The translations under genes were made by a program, and so were the position numbers. The notes beneath the pieces were generated by a model that worked only from the letters and a program-made list of their open reading frames with translations, did not search any database and was not told the DNA's origin. 64,000 nt of DNA from Inia geoffrensis (taxonomy: Eukaryota; Chordata; Mammalia; Artiodactyla; Iniidae), in the NCBI GenBank assembly GCA_036417435.1, contig CM070909.1:11626597-11690596 (forward strand). Reading direction: 5' to 3'. This document shows, piece after piece, positions 52,771 to 64,000 of this stretch. Within the stretch, counting starts at the first letter, position 1. Every line of letters starts with the position of its first letter.

Positions 52771-54243
52771 AAATAAAAGAGATATGATGAGATGTATCTA
52801 AATGCAGCCCCTATGAAGTTCTTTGTGGCAATTTCATCTTCCAATAGGCAGGCAAAGGCTTTGCTCCTTCATGCAAATCACCAATTAAAGTTTAGCTGTC
52901 AGGGTAGCCAGCCCATTCTCACCTTTGGCAAAATATAAATCTGTGACAGAGGGATTTCTAGAAAGTAGAACATCAGAGAATGTGCTTCTTTCTTCTAGAC
53001 ACATATATTCCCTAGGTCAAATAGGGAAATAAGGAGCATATTCTTACTATCTTCCCCAACTCATATTTGTAAAATTCTCTACTGGATTCTCTGTAGCCCT
53101 AGTGAAACCCAAAACTAGAATATTTAACAAAATCCCCAACCTTATCCAATTTTCAATATTTTTAGAATTCCAAATTTTGTTTAATCAAGAAATAATTCAT
53201 TTGTCAGGCATATTGGTGATATGAAATGTAAATACAAGTTTCAGAAAATGAAATTACTATTTTAAGACCTGAATAACCTATTTTTGTCTTTGTTTTAATA
53301 TACGTTATTTTTAAAGAGCCATTTTAGTTTCACAGCAAAACTGAGCGGAAGATACAGAGATTTCCCACACACACCCTGCCTCTACACATCCACAGCCTCC
53401 CCATTATCCACATGCCCCACAAGAGTGCTACATTTGCCACAACTGATGAAATGATACTGACACTTCATTATCACCCAAAGTCCCTAGTTTACATTATGAT
53501 TCACTCTTGGTGTTGCACATTCTATGATATTTTGGACAAATGTATCAAGACATGTAGCCACCATTATAACATCACACAGAATAGTTTCACTGCCCTAAAA
53601 AATCTCTGTGCTCTGTCTATTCATCCCTTCCTCCCTATAACCCCTGGCAACCACTGATCTTTTTACTGTCTCCCATAGTTTTGTCTTTCCCAGAATGTTA
53701 TGTAGTTGGAATCATACAGTACATAGCCTTTTCACTTGGTAGTATGCATTTAAAGTTTCACCATGTCTTTTCATGGCTTGATAAATCATTTTCAGTGCTG
53801 AATAATATTCCATTGTCTGGACGAAACAGTTTATCCATTCACTTACTGGAGAACATCTTGGTTGCTTCCAAGTTTTTGCAATTATGAATAAAACTGCTAT
53901 AAACATCTGTATGCAAGTTTTTGTGTGGACATAAGTTTTCAATTCATTTGGGTAAATATCGTGAAGCATGACTACTGGATCATATGGTAAGACTACGTTT
54001 AGTTTTGTAAGACACTGCCGATCTGTTGTGCAAAGTAGCTGTACCATTTTGTATGCCCATGTTCCTCAGCAATGAATGAGAGTTCCTATTGCTCCATATC
54101 CTTGTCAGCATTCTGTTGTTAGTGGTCTGGATTTTGGCCATTGTAATGGCTGTGTAGTGATACTTCATTATTGTTTTAATTTGCACTTCCCTAATGACAT
54201 ATGCTATGGAGCATCTTTTCATGTGCTTGTCATCTGCATACCC

Positions 54244-54354
54244 TTTTTTTTTTGTTTTTTTGGCTGCACCATGCAGCTTGTGGAATCTTAGTTCCCCGAC
54301 CAGGAATTGAACCCAGGCCGTTGGCAGTGAATATGTGGTGTCCTAACCACTGGA
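54244..54354 (-). mobile_element. CHR-type SINE (CHR-1-like), antisense, nested in L1
   Basis: T-rich start, 'ggctgcaccatgcagcttgt', inverted B box 'ggaattgaacccagg' and 'taaccactgga'. The tRNA-like head is truncated. It splits the antisense L1. Confidence 0.8.
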
Positions 54355-54920
54355 TTTGACTCATTTTTTAATTGAGCTGTTTTCTTATTGTGAGTTTTAA
54401 GAGTTATTTGCATATTTTGGAGAACAGTCCTTTATCAGATATAACTTCTGCAAATGTTTTCTACTACTCTGTGGATTGTCTTTTTGTTCTGTTGACAGTG
54501 TCTTTCATAAGATGGAATTTAATTTTAAGTAGTCCAACTTATCAATTCCTCATTTCATGGACTGTGCTTTTGGTATTGTATCTAAAATGTCATCACCAAA
54601 CCCAAGGTCATCCTGTGTTAGATTTTCTCCTGTGTCATCTTCTAGAAGTTTTATAGTTTTGCAGCTTACATTTAGGTATATGATCCATTTTGAGTTAATT
54701 TCTGTGAATCATGTAAGGTCTGTTTAGATGCGTTTTTTTCTTTTTGCATGTGGATGTCCAGGTGTTTCAGCACCATTTGTTCAAAAGCTTACCTTTGCTC
54801 CATTATATTGCCTTTGCTCCCCTGTAAAGATCATCTGACTATATTACGTGGGTCTATTTCTGGGCTCTCTATTCTGTTCCACTGACCTATTTGTTCTTTT
54901 CCCAATAACACACTACATTT

Positions 54921-55214
54921 CTTTTTTTAAAATAAATTTGTTTATTTATTTTTGGCTCCAGTGGGTCTTCGTTACTGCCTGCGGGCTTTCTCTAGTTGCG
55001 GTGAGTGGGGGCTGCTCTTCGTTGCGGTGCATGGGCCTCTCATTGCAGCGGCTTCTCTTGTTGTGGAGCACGGGCTCTAGGGTGCAGGCTCAGTAGTTGT
55101 GGCGCACGGGCTTTGTTGCTCTGCGGCATGTGGGATCTTCCCAGACCGGGGCTCGAACACGTGTTCCCTCCACCGGCAGGCAGATTCTTAACCACTGCTC
55201 TACCCGGGAAGTCC
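54921..55214 (-). mobile_element. Long CHR-2-type SINE, antisense, nested in L1
   Basis: T/A-rich tail, 'ggctccagtgggtcttcgtt', inverted B box near 55148 and terminal 'ctctacccgggaagtcc'. The 8-bp flanks taacacac at 54906-54913 and 55215-55222 support a target-site duplication. Confidence 0.88.
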
Positions 55215-55334
55215 TAACACACCATCATGATTATTGTAGCTTTATAGTAAGTCTTTAAGTCAGGTCGTGTCAGTCCTCCAAATTTCTTCTTCAATATTGC
55301 GTTGGCTGAATGACTTTAATAAATTTTAAGTCTT

Positions 55335-57405
55335 TATTTTTTTGGATAGAAGTTTTACCACTGTTATAGCTCCTTGGTTTATTAAATATTTAGACAGTTT
55401 AATTTTTTGCTGACTCAAGAACATGTGTGTTATTGTTTGCCCACATACAGAATGACTCCAGATTACATTATTCTTTGGTGATCCTGCTATTTCCATAACC
55501 TCTGCTCTGTTTCTCATCCCTTCAGTTCCCCCCATACTTTCTCCTTCATATTCAATACCACCTATTTTGTGGGCATAAATTGAGGTTTCCACAGGAACTA
55601 TGTTTTACACTCAATTTTATGATGAATGGTCTGAGAGGTGCTGAGAGGAACTTTGTGTTGCTTCTGTGGAGTGAATTACTCTCCCACAGAAGCTCTAGAT
55701 TCGGAAGCCTGACCTGGGCTGCCACCGTACCCTGAATCCTTATCTCAAGATAGGAGTCACTATTCCGATACAACTATAATAACGACAACTATAATTTGCA
55801 GGTAAATACTAAGTTCATCTTTCTTTTTCAAAAACTCAATTCTGGGAATTTTTTCTTATCCCTTCCCCTTTTCCTCACTTCACTTTTTCAAAAATAAGCA
55901 ACGTGAGCTCTCTCAGAAACTTGAAAATTATATAATAGATGCCACTATGAACAGTCACCAAAACCTGCATCTGTCAGTGATACACTCCTCCCCAAATCCC
56001 CCATCCAGACACCTGCAGGTTACTTTTCAAAGTTGCTTTGCATCTAGAGATATGGGAAGGACTGTAGCTTGGGAAGAATTACACAGTTCAGGGATTAGAA
56101 TGCATCTAATGAAAGTTGATAAGACTTGTTTGCCTGGGGTCATTGAGTTGTAGCCAAGCCAGCTCAATGAATCCAGTTTCTAGCTTATCACTTTTCACCC
56201 TTCATCAAGAGTAGGCACTGGAGAGACAGCTGAATCCACAAAGCCAGTATTGTCAATTGTGATTAAAAGAAGTGTGGGATTCACTTTCTCTAACACAAGG
56301 GGGAAACCAAAGCTGACTCAACTAAGAGGAGGGCAAGAGGAGTCCTGGCCAGTGTCACCTCACCTGGAGAGGGAATCCAGAGAAGACTGGGGTTTCCATT
56401 GTACAGTGTTTGGGGAATGCTAGAGGAACAGGGCTCTCATTGTTCCAATTCAAGCATTTAACTACCAAAGATGAGAGCTTCCTTTCTACTTATTACCTAT
56501 GGTCCAGAGTTGCTGGGAGAGGTAATCAGACCATACTGTAACATCCTTTGAACTCCCTGGAGAGCTTAAGCAACAGTAAAGCATGTGGGATCCTTATCAA
56601 CGTTAACTCTCTTGGGTCCTCCTCTCCCATCTTTGTTACCTGGGCACCAGTCACTCAACTTGGTTCAGTCATTCATTCTCTGCTCCTGCTGTTTGTATCA
56701 AGTCCATTAAAAAGCTCATTCCAGGAAGTAGAAAATAATGTAAAAACCTGTGTCAGCCTCCAAAGTGTCAAAGCACAACTTGGGGGGTTTAACAGGAGCT
56801 CGATCTCTTTCCAAATACCAGATCAAAGACAGTACACATTGATTCTGCAAACTTAAAACCATCAAAAGAGGCCTTGGTCTTCAGGTAGCATTACCGCATC
56901 TACTTTAACCTGCCCCAGAAAGAAAAACACTAATATCAAATCAGGAGTTTTATTATTTTTCACATCAAAAAGGAGGCTTTACGAAAGTGTCTACAGTTAA
57001 GGATGTTAACAAAAAAAGCAAACATGAATGGAAACATTACTTTTTAAAAAAAAAAAAAACAGAATGTATTCCTTTCCAGGAAGGTCTGAACAGTGCAGGT
57101 ATGTGGAAGAATATGGAGTTATTTCAGAATGTACCATGTTGGATTTAACCTTTAATTATAAGCAGCAATTCAGTGTGATGATTATGTACCGGAGCAATAC
57201 AACAATACATCCCATTTGCCAGTAAATAAAACATGTTTTACTGCAACATGCTACATTCTGAAAACATTCCCCTGACCCTCTTATAACCTTAATAGTCACA
57301 TTACTGGCTGGATAAGATTTCTTGTCTCACTAATTTCCCCCCCATACTGCTTGGAATATCTCCCATCTGGTCAATAAAATTCAGGGACTTATTTTTCTAA
57401 AATAA
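55335..57405. other. Intergenic DNA, nothing recognised
   Basis: About 2 kb without an element I can name. The longest open frame (56548-56856, 102 codons) shows no domain, signal sequence or splice context that I can support. Confidence 0.5.
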
Positions 57406-57409
57406 GGTT

Positions 57410-57738
57410 TCTAAAAAGGCATCCATCAAAAACTCTTATAACAGGAATAGATGGATACTTCCTTGACATTACATATGAATATATACACACATTACATATA
57501 TATAGAACAGGTGTAAACACATTACATACATACATATATAAGGTCTCTGATAAATTCATAAATAAGACAAGGCTGTCTACCACTATTTCTATTTCTGTTT
57601 AACATTACTCTGTAAGTATTATTCAAATGAATTAGACAAGAAGAAAAAAATGACAAGTGTAACCTTTGGTGATACTACGATGTTTTCTTGGAGAACACAC
57701 AAAAGTTCACTGAAAATTATTATAAACAATAAGAAACT
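57410..57738 (+). mobile_element. Older L1 ORF2 fragment, left part (host of the nested L1)
   Basis: Diverged L1 reverse-transcriptase-region text ('aagacaaggctgtctaccac', 'ctatttctgtttaacattac', 'aaagttcactgaaaattatt') with a TA-rich minisatellite (57475-57540, repeated acattacata units) inside. It resumes at 63681 after the younger L1. Confidence 0.6.
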
Positions 57739-58129
57739 GGTCAGGATGGCAGTGTGGGAAGACGTAGAGTTAGCGTCACCCAACAACTAGGGCACCTGCC
57801 GGCCATTGGTGCAGGACTATGACCCCCAAGGAGACGGGAGGAACCCCAAAGTGAACCGGCAGCTTGCAGGATCCTGGCTCACGAGTTCAGGGTCAGGCCA
57901 AAGCTACTGCAGTGGGAGCTCCGAGTCCAAACCACTGGACTAACAGAGAAGCTCAGATCCCAGGGAATATTCATCGGAGTAAGGTCTCATGGAGTTCCTC
58001 ATCTCAGCACCAAGACCCAGCTCTACCCAATAGCCTACAAACTCCAGTGTTAGAAGCCTCAGGCCAAACAACCAGTAAGACAGGAACACAATCCCACTCA
58101 AAAAAAAAAAAAGAGACAGCAAAAACAGA

Positions 58130-58990
58130 TGAAGCAGCAAGGTAAAAACCTACAAGACCAAATAAATGAAGATGAAATAGGCAATCTACCCAAAAAAGAA
58201 TTCAGAGTAATGATAGTAAAGGTGATCCAGAATCTCGGAAATACAATGGAGGCACAGGTTGAGTAAATACAAGAAATGTTTAACACAGATCTAGATGAAC
58301 TAAAGAACAAACAAACAGAGATGAACAACACAATAACTGAAATGAAAAATACACTAGAAGGAATCAATAACAGAATAACTGAGGCAGAAGAATGAATAAG
58401 TGAGCTAGAAGACAAAAAGGTGGAAGTAACTGCCGAGGAGCAGAATAAAGAAAAAGAATGAAAAGAATTGAAGACAATCTCAGAGACCTCTGGAACAACA
58501 CTAAATGCACCAATTTTCAAATTATAGGGGTCCCAGAAGAAAGAGAGAAAAAGAAAGGGTCTGAGAAAATACTTGAAGAGATTATAGTTGAAAACTTCCC
58601 TAACACGGGAAAGGAAACAGTAACCCAAGTCCAGGAAGCAGAGTCTCATACAGGATAAACCCTAGGAAAAACACACCAAGACACATATTAATCCAACAAA
58701 CAAAAATTAAATTTAAAGAAAAAATATTAAAAGCAGCAAGGGAAAAACAAAAATAACATACAAAGGAATCCCCATAAGGTTATCAGCTGATTTTTCAGTG
58801 GAAACTCTTTAGGCCAGAGGGAGTGGCAGGATATACTTAAAGTGATGAAGGAGAAAACCTACAACCAAGATTACTCTACCCAGCAAGGATCACATTCAGA
58901 TTTGATGGAGAAATTAAAACCTTTACAGACAAGCAAAAGCTGAGAGAGTTCAGCACCACCAAACGAGCTTTACAACAAATGCTAAAGAAA
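58130..58990 (+). pseudogene. L1 ORF1 remnant (RNA-binding chaperone)
   Basis: In active elements ORF1p is a trimeric RNA-binding nucleic-acid chaperone of the L1 ribonucleoprotein. Here a coiled-coil-like part rich in Asn, Glu, Lys (about 58280-58400) precedes an RRM-type part with RIEDNLRDLWNNT and IIGVPEERE (about 58460-58560). In-frame stops interrupt it at several points, including before and within the coiled coil. It is clearly broken. Confidence 0.8.
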
Positions 58991-59274
58991 CTTCTCTAAG
59001 CAGGAAACACAAGATAAGAGAAGACCCACAAAAACAAACCCAAAACAATTTAGAAAGTGGTAATAGGGACATACACATCGAATAATAACCTTGAATATAA
59101 ATGGATTAAATACCCTAACCAAAAGACACAGACTGGCTGAATGGATACAAAAACAAGACCCATATATATGCTGTCTACAAGAGACCCACTTCAGGCCTAG
59201 GGACACATACAGACTGAAAGTGAAGGGATGGAAAAAGATATTCCATGCAAACAGAAATCAAAAGAAAGCTGGAG

Positions 59275-59496
59275 GGCTTTCCTGGTGGCGCAGTGGTTGA
59301 GAGTCCACCTGCCGATGCAAGGGATATGGGTTCGTGCCCCAGTCCGGGAAGATCCTACCTGCCACGGAGCAGCTAGGCCCATGAGCCATGGCCACTGAGC
59401 CTGCGCGTCCGGAGCCTGTGCTCCGCAACGGGAGAGGCCACAACAGTGAGAGGCCTGCGTAACGCAAAAAAAAAAAAAAAAAAAAAAGAAAAGAAA
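59275..59496 (+). mobile_element. Short cetacean CHR SINE nested in L1 endonuclease region
   Basis: Starts ggctttcctggtggcgcagt, with B box 'gggttcgtgcccc', 'ctgcgcgtccggagcctgtg' and a long A tail (22 A, then A/G). A perfect 15-bp duplication, aaaagaaagctggag, is at 59260-59274 and 59497-59511. Confidence 0.92.
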
Positions 59497-61051
59497 AAAA
59501 GAAAGCTGGAGTAGCAATCCTCATATCAGATAAGATAGACTTTAAAATAAAGACTGTTACAGAGATAAGGAGGGACACTACATAATGGTCAAGGGATCAA
59601 TCCAAGAAGAAGATATAACAATTATAAATGTTATGCACCCAAAAAAGGAGCACCTCAATACATAAGGCAAATGCTAACAACCATGAAAGGAGAAATCGAC
59701 AGTAACACAAAAATAGTAGGGGACTCTAACAGCTCACTTACACCAATGGACAGATCATCCAAAATGAAAATAAATAAGGAAACACAAGCTTTAAATAATA
59801 CAATAGACTAGACAGATTTAACTGATATTTATTGAACCTTCCACCGAAAAGTGGCAGAATACACTTTCTTCTCAAGTGCACATGGAACATTTTCCAGAAT
59901 AGATCACATCTTGGGTCACAAAATCAAGCCTCGGAAAATTTAAGAAAATTGAAATCACATCAAGCAACTTTTCTGACCACAACACTATGAGATTGGAAAT
60001 CAATTACAGGAAAAACAACTGTAAAAAACACAAATACACGGAGGCTAAACAGTGCGCTCCTAAATAACCAAGAGGTCACTGAAAAAATCAAAGAAGAAAA
60101 TATACATAGAAACAAATGACAATGAAAACATGATAACCCAAAATCTATGGGCTGCACCAAAAGCAATTCTAAGAGGGAAGTTTATAGCAATACAATCTCA
60201 CCTCAAGAAACAAATCTCAAATAAACAATCTAACCCTACACTTAAAACAACTAGAGAAAGAAAACCCAAAGTCAGTAGAAGGAAAGAAATCATAAAGATC
60301 AGAGCAGAAATAAATGAAATAGAAATGAAGAAAACAATAGCAAAGATCAATAAAACTAAAAGCTGGTTCTTTGAGAAGATAAACAAAACTGATAAACCCT
60401 TGCCCAGACTCATCAAGAAAAAAAGGGAGAGGATGCAAATCAATAAAATTAGAAATGAAAAAGGAGAAATCACAACTGACACTGCAGAAATACAAAGGAT
60501 TATAAGAGACTACTACAAACAACTATAAGCCAATAAAATGGATAACCACAAAGAAATGGACAAATTCTTGGAAAGATACAATTTTCCAAGACTGAACCAG
60601 GAAGAATTAGAAAATATATACAGACCTATTACAAGTAATGAAATTGAAACCATAATTAAAAATCTTCCAACAAACAAAAGTCCAGGACCAGATGGCTTCA
60701 CAGGTGAATTCTATCAAATATTCAGAGAAGAGCTAACACCTATTCTTCTCCAACTCTTCCAAAAGTTGCAGAGGTAGAAACACTCCCAAATTCATTCTAC
60801 AAAGCCACCATCACCCTGATACCAAAACCAGAAAAAGATATCACAAAAAAATTATAGACCAATATCACTGATGAATATACATGCAAAAATCCTCAACAAA
60901 ATGCTAGCAAACAGAATCCAACAGCACATAAAAAGGATCATAACCATGATCAAGTGGAATTTATCTCAGGGATGCAAAGATTCTTCAATATACACAAATC
61001 AATCAATGTGATACACCACATTAATAAATCAAGGAATAAAAGCCATATGGT

Positions 61052-61258
61052 CGGGCTTCCCTGGTGGCGCAGTGGTTGAGAGTCCGCCTGCCGATGCAGG
61101 GGACACGGGTTCGTGCCCCAGTCCGGGAAGATCCCACATGCCGCGGAGCGGCTGGGCCCGTGAGCCATGGCCACTGAGCCTGCGCGTCCGGAGCCTGTGC
61201 TCCGCAACGGGAGAGACCACAACAGTGAGAGGCCCACGTATCGAAAAAAAAAAAAAAA
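61052..61258 (+). mobile_element. Short cetacean CHR SINE nested in L1 reverse transcriptase region
   Basis: Starts cgggcttccctggtggcgca, with B box 'gggttcgtgcccc', 'ggagcggctgggcccgtgag' and an A16 tail. A 9-bp duplication, ccatatggt, is at 61043-61051 and 61259-61267. Very similar to the copy at 59275. Confidence 0.92.
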
Positions 61259-63680
61259 CCATATGGTTATCTCAATAGATGCAGAAAAAGCTTTTGACAA
61301 AATTCAACATCGATTTATGATAAAAAGTCTCCAGAAAATGGGCATGGTTCTACCTACCTCAATATAATGAAGGTCATATATGACAAATCCACAGCAAGCA
61401 TCACACTCAATGGTGAAAAACTGAAAACAATCCCACTAAGATCAGGAACAAGACAAGGATGTCCACTCTTGCCACTCTTATTCAACATAGTTTTGGAAGT
61501 CCTAGCCACAGCAATCAGAAAAGAAAAAGCAATAAAAGAAATACAAAAGGAAATTGGAAAAGAAGTAGTAAAACTGTCACTGTTTGCAGATGACATGATA
61601 CTTTACACAGAAAATCCTAAAGATGCCACCAGAAAACTACTAGAACTCATCAATGAATTTGGTACGGTTGCAGGATACAAAATTAATGCACAGAAATCTC
61701 TGGCATTCCTATACACCAACAAGAAAAAATCAGAGAAATTAAGGAAACACTCCCATTTACCACTGCAACAAAAAGAATAAAATACCTGGGAATAAACCAG
61801 CCTAAGGAGGCAAAAGACTTGTACTCAGAAAACTATAAAACACTGATGAAAGAAACCGAAGATGACATAAACAGATGGAGAAATATACCATGTTCTTGGA
61901 TTGGAAGAAGCAATATTGTGAAAATGACTAAACTACCCAAAGCAATCTACAGATTCCATGCACTCTCTATCAAACTACCAATGGCACTCTTCACAGAATT
62001 AGAACAAAAAATTTTACAATTCATATGGAAACACAAAAGACCCCAAATAGCCAAAGCAATCTTGAGAAAGGAAAATGGAGTGGGAGGAATCAGGCTCCCT
62101 GACTTCAAACTATACCACAAAGCTACAGTAATCAAGACAGTATGGTACTGGCACAAAAACAGAAATATAGATCAATGGTACAGGAGAGAATGCCAGAGAG
62201 AAGCAACACACATATGGGCACCTAACTTATGACAAAGGAGGCAAGAACATACAATGGAGAAAAGACAGCCTCTTCAATAAGTGGTGCTGGGAAAACTGGA
62301 CAGTTACATGTAAAAGAATGAAATTAGAACACTACCTAACACCATACACAAAAATAAACTCCAAATGCATTAAAGACTTAAATGTAAGACCAGATACTAC
62401 AAAAACTCTTAGAGGAAAACACAGGGAAAACACTCATTGACATAAACCACAGCAAGATCTTTTTTGACCCACCTCCTAGAGTAACAGAAATAAAACCAAA
62501 AATGAACAAATAGGACTTAATTAAACTTAAAAGCTTTATGCACAGCAAAGAAAACCATAAACAAGACAAAAAGACAACCCTCAGAATGGGAAAAAATATT
62601 TGCAAATGAAACAACAGACAAAGTATTAACCTCCAAACAGGTTAATGGAGCTCAATATCAACAGCTCATGGAGCTCAATATCAAAAAAACCCAAAGAATC
62701 CAGTTAAAAAATGGGCAGAAGACCTAAATCGACATTTCACCAAGGAAGACATACAGATGGCCAAGAGGCACATGAAAAGATGCTCAACATCACTAATTAT
62801 TAGAGAAATGTAAATCAAAACTACTACGAGTTATCACCTCATGCTGGTCAGAATGGCCATTATCAAAAAATCTAGAAACAATAAATGCTGGAAAGGGTGT
62901 GGTGAAAGGGAACCCTCCTGCACTGTTGGTGGGAATGTAAATTGATACAACCACTATGGAAAACAGTATGGAGGTTCCTTAAAAAACTAAAAATAGAACT
63001 ACCATATGACCCAGCAATCCCACTACTGGGCATATACCTGAGAAAACCATAATTTAAAAAGAGTCATGTACCACAATGTTCACTGCAGCACTATTTACAA
63101 TAGCCAGGACATGGAACCAACCTAAACGTCCATTGACAGATGAATGGATAAAGAAGATGTGGCACATATGTACAATGGAATATTACTCAGCCATAAAAAA
63201 GAAAGGAAATTGAGTTAGTTGTAGTGAGGTAGATGGACCTAGAGTCTGTCATACAGAGTGAAGTAAGTCAGAAAAACAAATACCATATGCTAACGCATGT
63301 ATATGGAATCTAAAAAAAAAAAATGGTACTGAAGAACCTAGTTGCATGGCAGGAACAAAGAGGTAAACATAGAAAATGGACTTGAGGACATGGAGTGGGA
63401 GGGTGAAGCTGGGGTGAAGTGAGAGTAGCATGGACATGTATACACTACGGAATGTAAAATGGTTGGTGGGAAGCAGCAGCACAGCACAGGGAGATCGGCT
63501 CAGTGCTTTGCAATGACCTAGAGGGGTGGGATAGGGAGGATGGAAGGGAGGCTTAAGAGGCAGGGGATATGGGGACGTGTGTATGCATATGGCTGATTCG
63601 CTTTGTTGTGCAACAGAAACTAACTCAGTATTGTGAAGCAATTATGCTCCAATAAAGATCTATTAAAAAAATAAGAAATT

Positions 63681-64000
63681 AAAGCTGTCTACATACAAAA
63701 TTAAAATTTTAAAAGCAAAGTCTTTATATAAACAACATCTGCTTAGAATTTATAATGGAAGAAATGATTCCACTCACAATGGAAGGAAAAGATAACACAC
63801 CTAGAAATAAGTCTTAAAAAATTAGCAAGAAAATTTAAAAATGCTGCTGAGGGAATCCCCCAAATCTTACATAAATAAAAAGTGATGTGTTCTTAGACAG
63901 GAAGACTCAACATCATAAAGATGTCAATTCTTCCTAAATTAATCTAAACTGTATGTCGTCCTTGTAAAATCAACAGAATTTTTTTTGAACTATACAAAGT
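63681..64000 (+). mobile_element. Older L1 ORF2 fragment, right part, runs off window
   Basis: Continues the diverged L1 text interrupted at 57738 ('aaaagataacacacctagaa', 'aagatgtcaattcttcctaa'). The same order exists in the ORF2 of the younger L1 further upstream. It extends beyond the window. Confidence 0.6.

Larger units (their letters stand above)
53290..55330 (-). mobile_element. Old L1 ORF2 and 3' UTR, antisense, with two nested SINEs
   Basis: About 1.6 kb of L1 read in antisense: 3' UTR-type text near 53330-53660, then ORF2 C-terminal sequence ('gcaattatgaataaaactgc', 'ggatcatatggtaagactac', 'tgaattaaaacaatgaagta' in reverse) and further ORF2-side sequence to about 55330. SINEs at 54244-54354 and 54921-55214 interrupt it. 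No intact frame remains. Confidence 0.75.
59070..63310 (+). pseudogene. L1 ORF2 remnant (endonuclease and reverse transcriptase)
   Basis: ORF2p normally nicks DNA with an APE-type endonuclease and copies RNA at the nick. Recognisable segments are the endonuclease start (NINGLNTLTKRHR, QETHF) at 59090-59200, reverse-transcriptase text from about 60540 ([13 protein letters not shown] near 60680) and the FADDMILY active-site motif at 61583-61606. The C-terminal region extends to about 63310. SINEs at 59275-59496 and 61052-61258 plus scattered stops and frameshifts break it into pieces of up to 137 codons. Confidence 0.85.
57739..63669 (+). mobile_element. Near full-length, decayed L1 LINE with two nested SINEs
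   Basis: Spans about 5.9 kb (about 5.5 kb without SINEs). It begins with an L1-type 5' end (tcaggatggcagtgtgggaa) and a short 5' UTR. ORF1-derived sequence runs about 58130-58990. ORF2-derived sequence runs about 59070-63310, and a 3' UTR follows to an AATAAA at 63652-63657. Recognisable parts include the endonuclease region (LQETHF), the reverse transcriptase FADD motif at 61583-61594, and the C-terminal Cys-rich region near 62880-63040. Several stops and frame breaks in both ORFs make it non-autonomous. An 11-bp repeat, aataagaaa(c/t)t, at 57728-57738 and 63670-63680 is a likely target-site duplication. Confidence 0.9.

Noticed and set aside
58098..58649. 183-codon antisense frame
   Set aside because: Complement of A-rich L1 ORF1 remnant, which yields long Phe/Ser/Leu-rich frames by composition.
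39930..64000. BCL2L14, expected next in human gene order
   Set aside because: No exon resembling it was seen; it probably lies beyond the window.

Overview
This is vertebrate nuclear DNA from an artiodactyl, almost certainly a cetacean (whale or dolphin). The host gene is the 3' two thirds of ETV6 (TEL), a transcriptional repressor with an N-terminal PNT/SAM domain and a C-terminal ETS DNA-binding domain. The lineage call rests on about 15 tRNA-derived CHR-type SINEs. These include five copies of a short, CpG-rich, A-tailed form (about 205-220 bp) that I associate with cetaceans. They are spread through the introns and the downstream DNA. The toothed-whale versus baleen-whale question cannot be settled from this window.

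Layout. Bases 1-1638 are the end of ETV6 intron 3. Coding exons 4-8 lie at 1639-1773, 17506-18051, 29588-29730, 31663-31763 and 35748-35853, all on the + strand. All have canonical AG/GT borders and consistent phases. Their summed coding length is 1031 nt. With the 328 nt expected from exons 1-3 this gives 1359 nt, exactly the usual 452-codon ETV6 length. Exon 4 encodes the end of the PNT domain, exon 5 the Ser/Pro-rich central repression region, and exons 6-8 the ETS domain and C-terminal inhibitory tail. A 3' UTR of about 4.07 kb runs to an AATAAA at 39901.

Introns 4-7 hold CHR SINEs, MIR, L2-like and L1 fragments, a Tigger-type MITE, hAT remnants (MER20-like and another), and a MaLR-type LTR fragment. 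From about 39.93 kb to the end the DNA is intergenic and becomes more AT-rich. It holds MER5-like and MIR fragments, several L1 pieces in both orientations, and more SINEs. The last 6.6 kb is a layered structure: an old L1 is split by a younger, decayed but near full-length L1, which is itself split by two SINEs. No second gene is established. One exon-like segment with a signal-peptide-like start (50347-50492) deserves a check.

I see no bacterial-type operon, CRISPR array, tRNA/rRNA gene or undescribed defence-like system. The observations worth following are local: a G-quadruplex motif and complementary poly(A)/poly(U) tracts in the ETV6 3' UTR, nested hairpins in intron 5, a tiny retroinsertion with target-site duplication, a 98-bp direct repeat pair, and the exon-like segment. 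Repeat family names come from recalled consensus sequences, and no database search was run.
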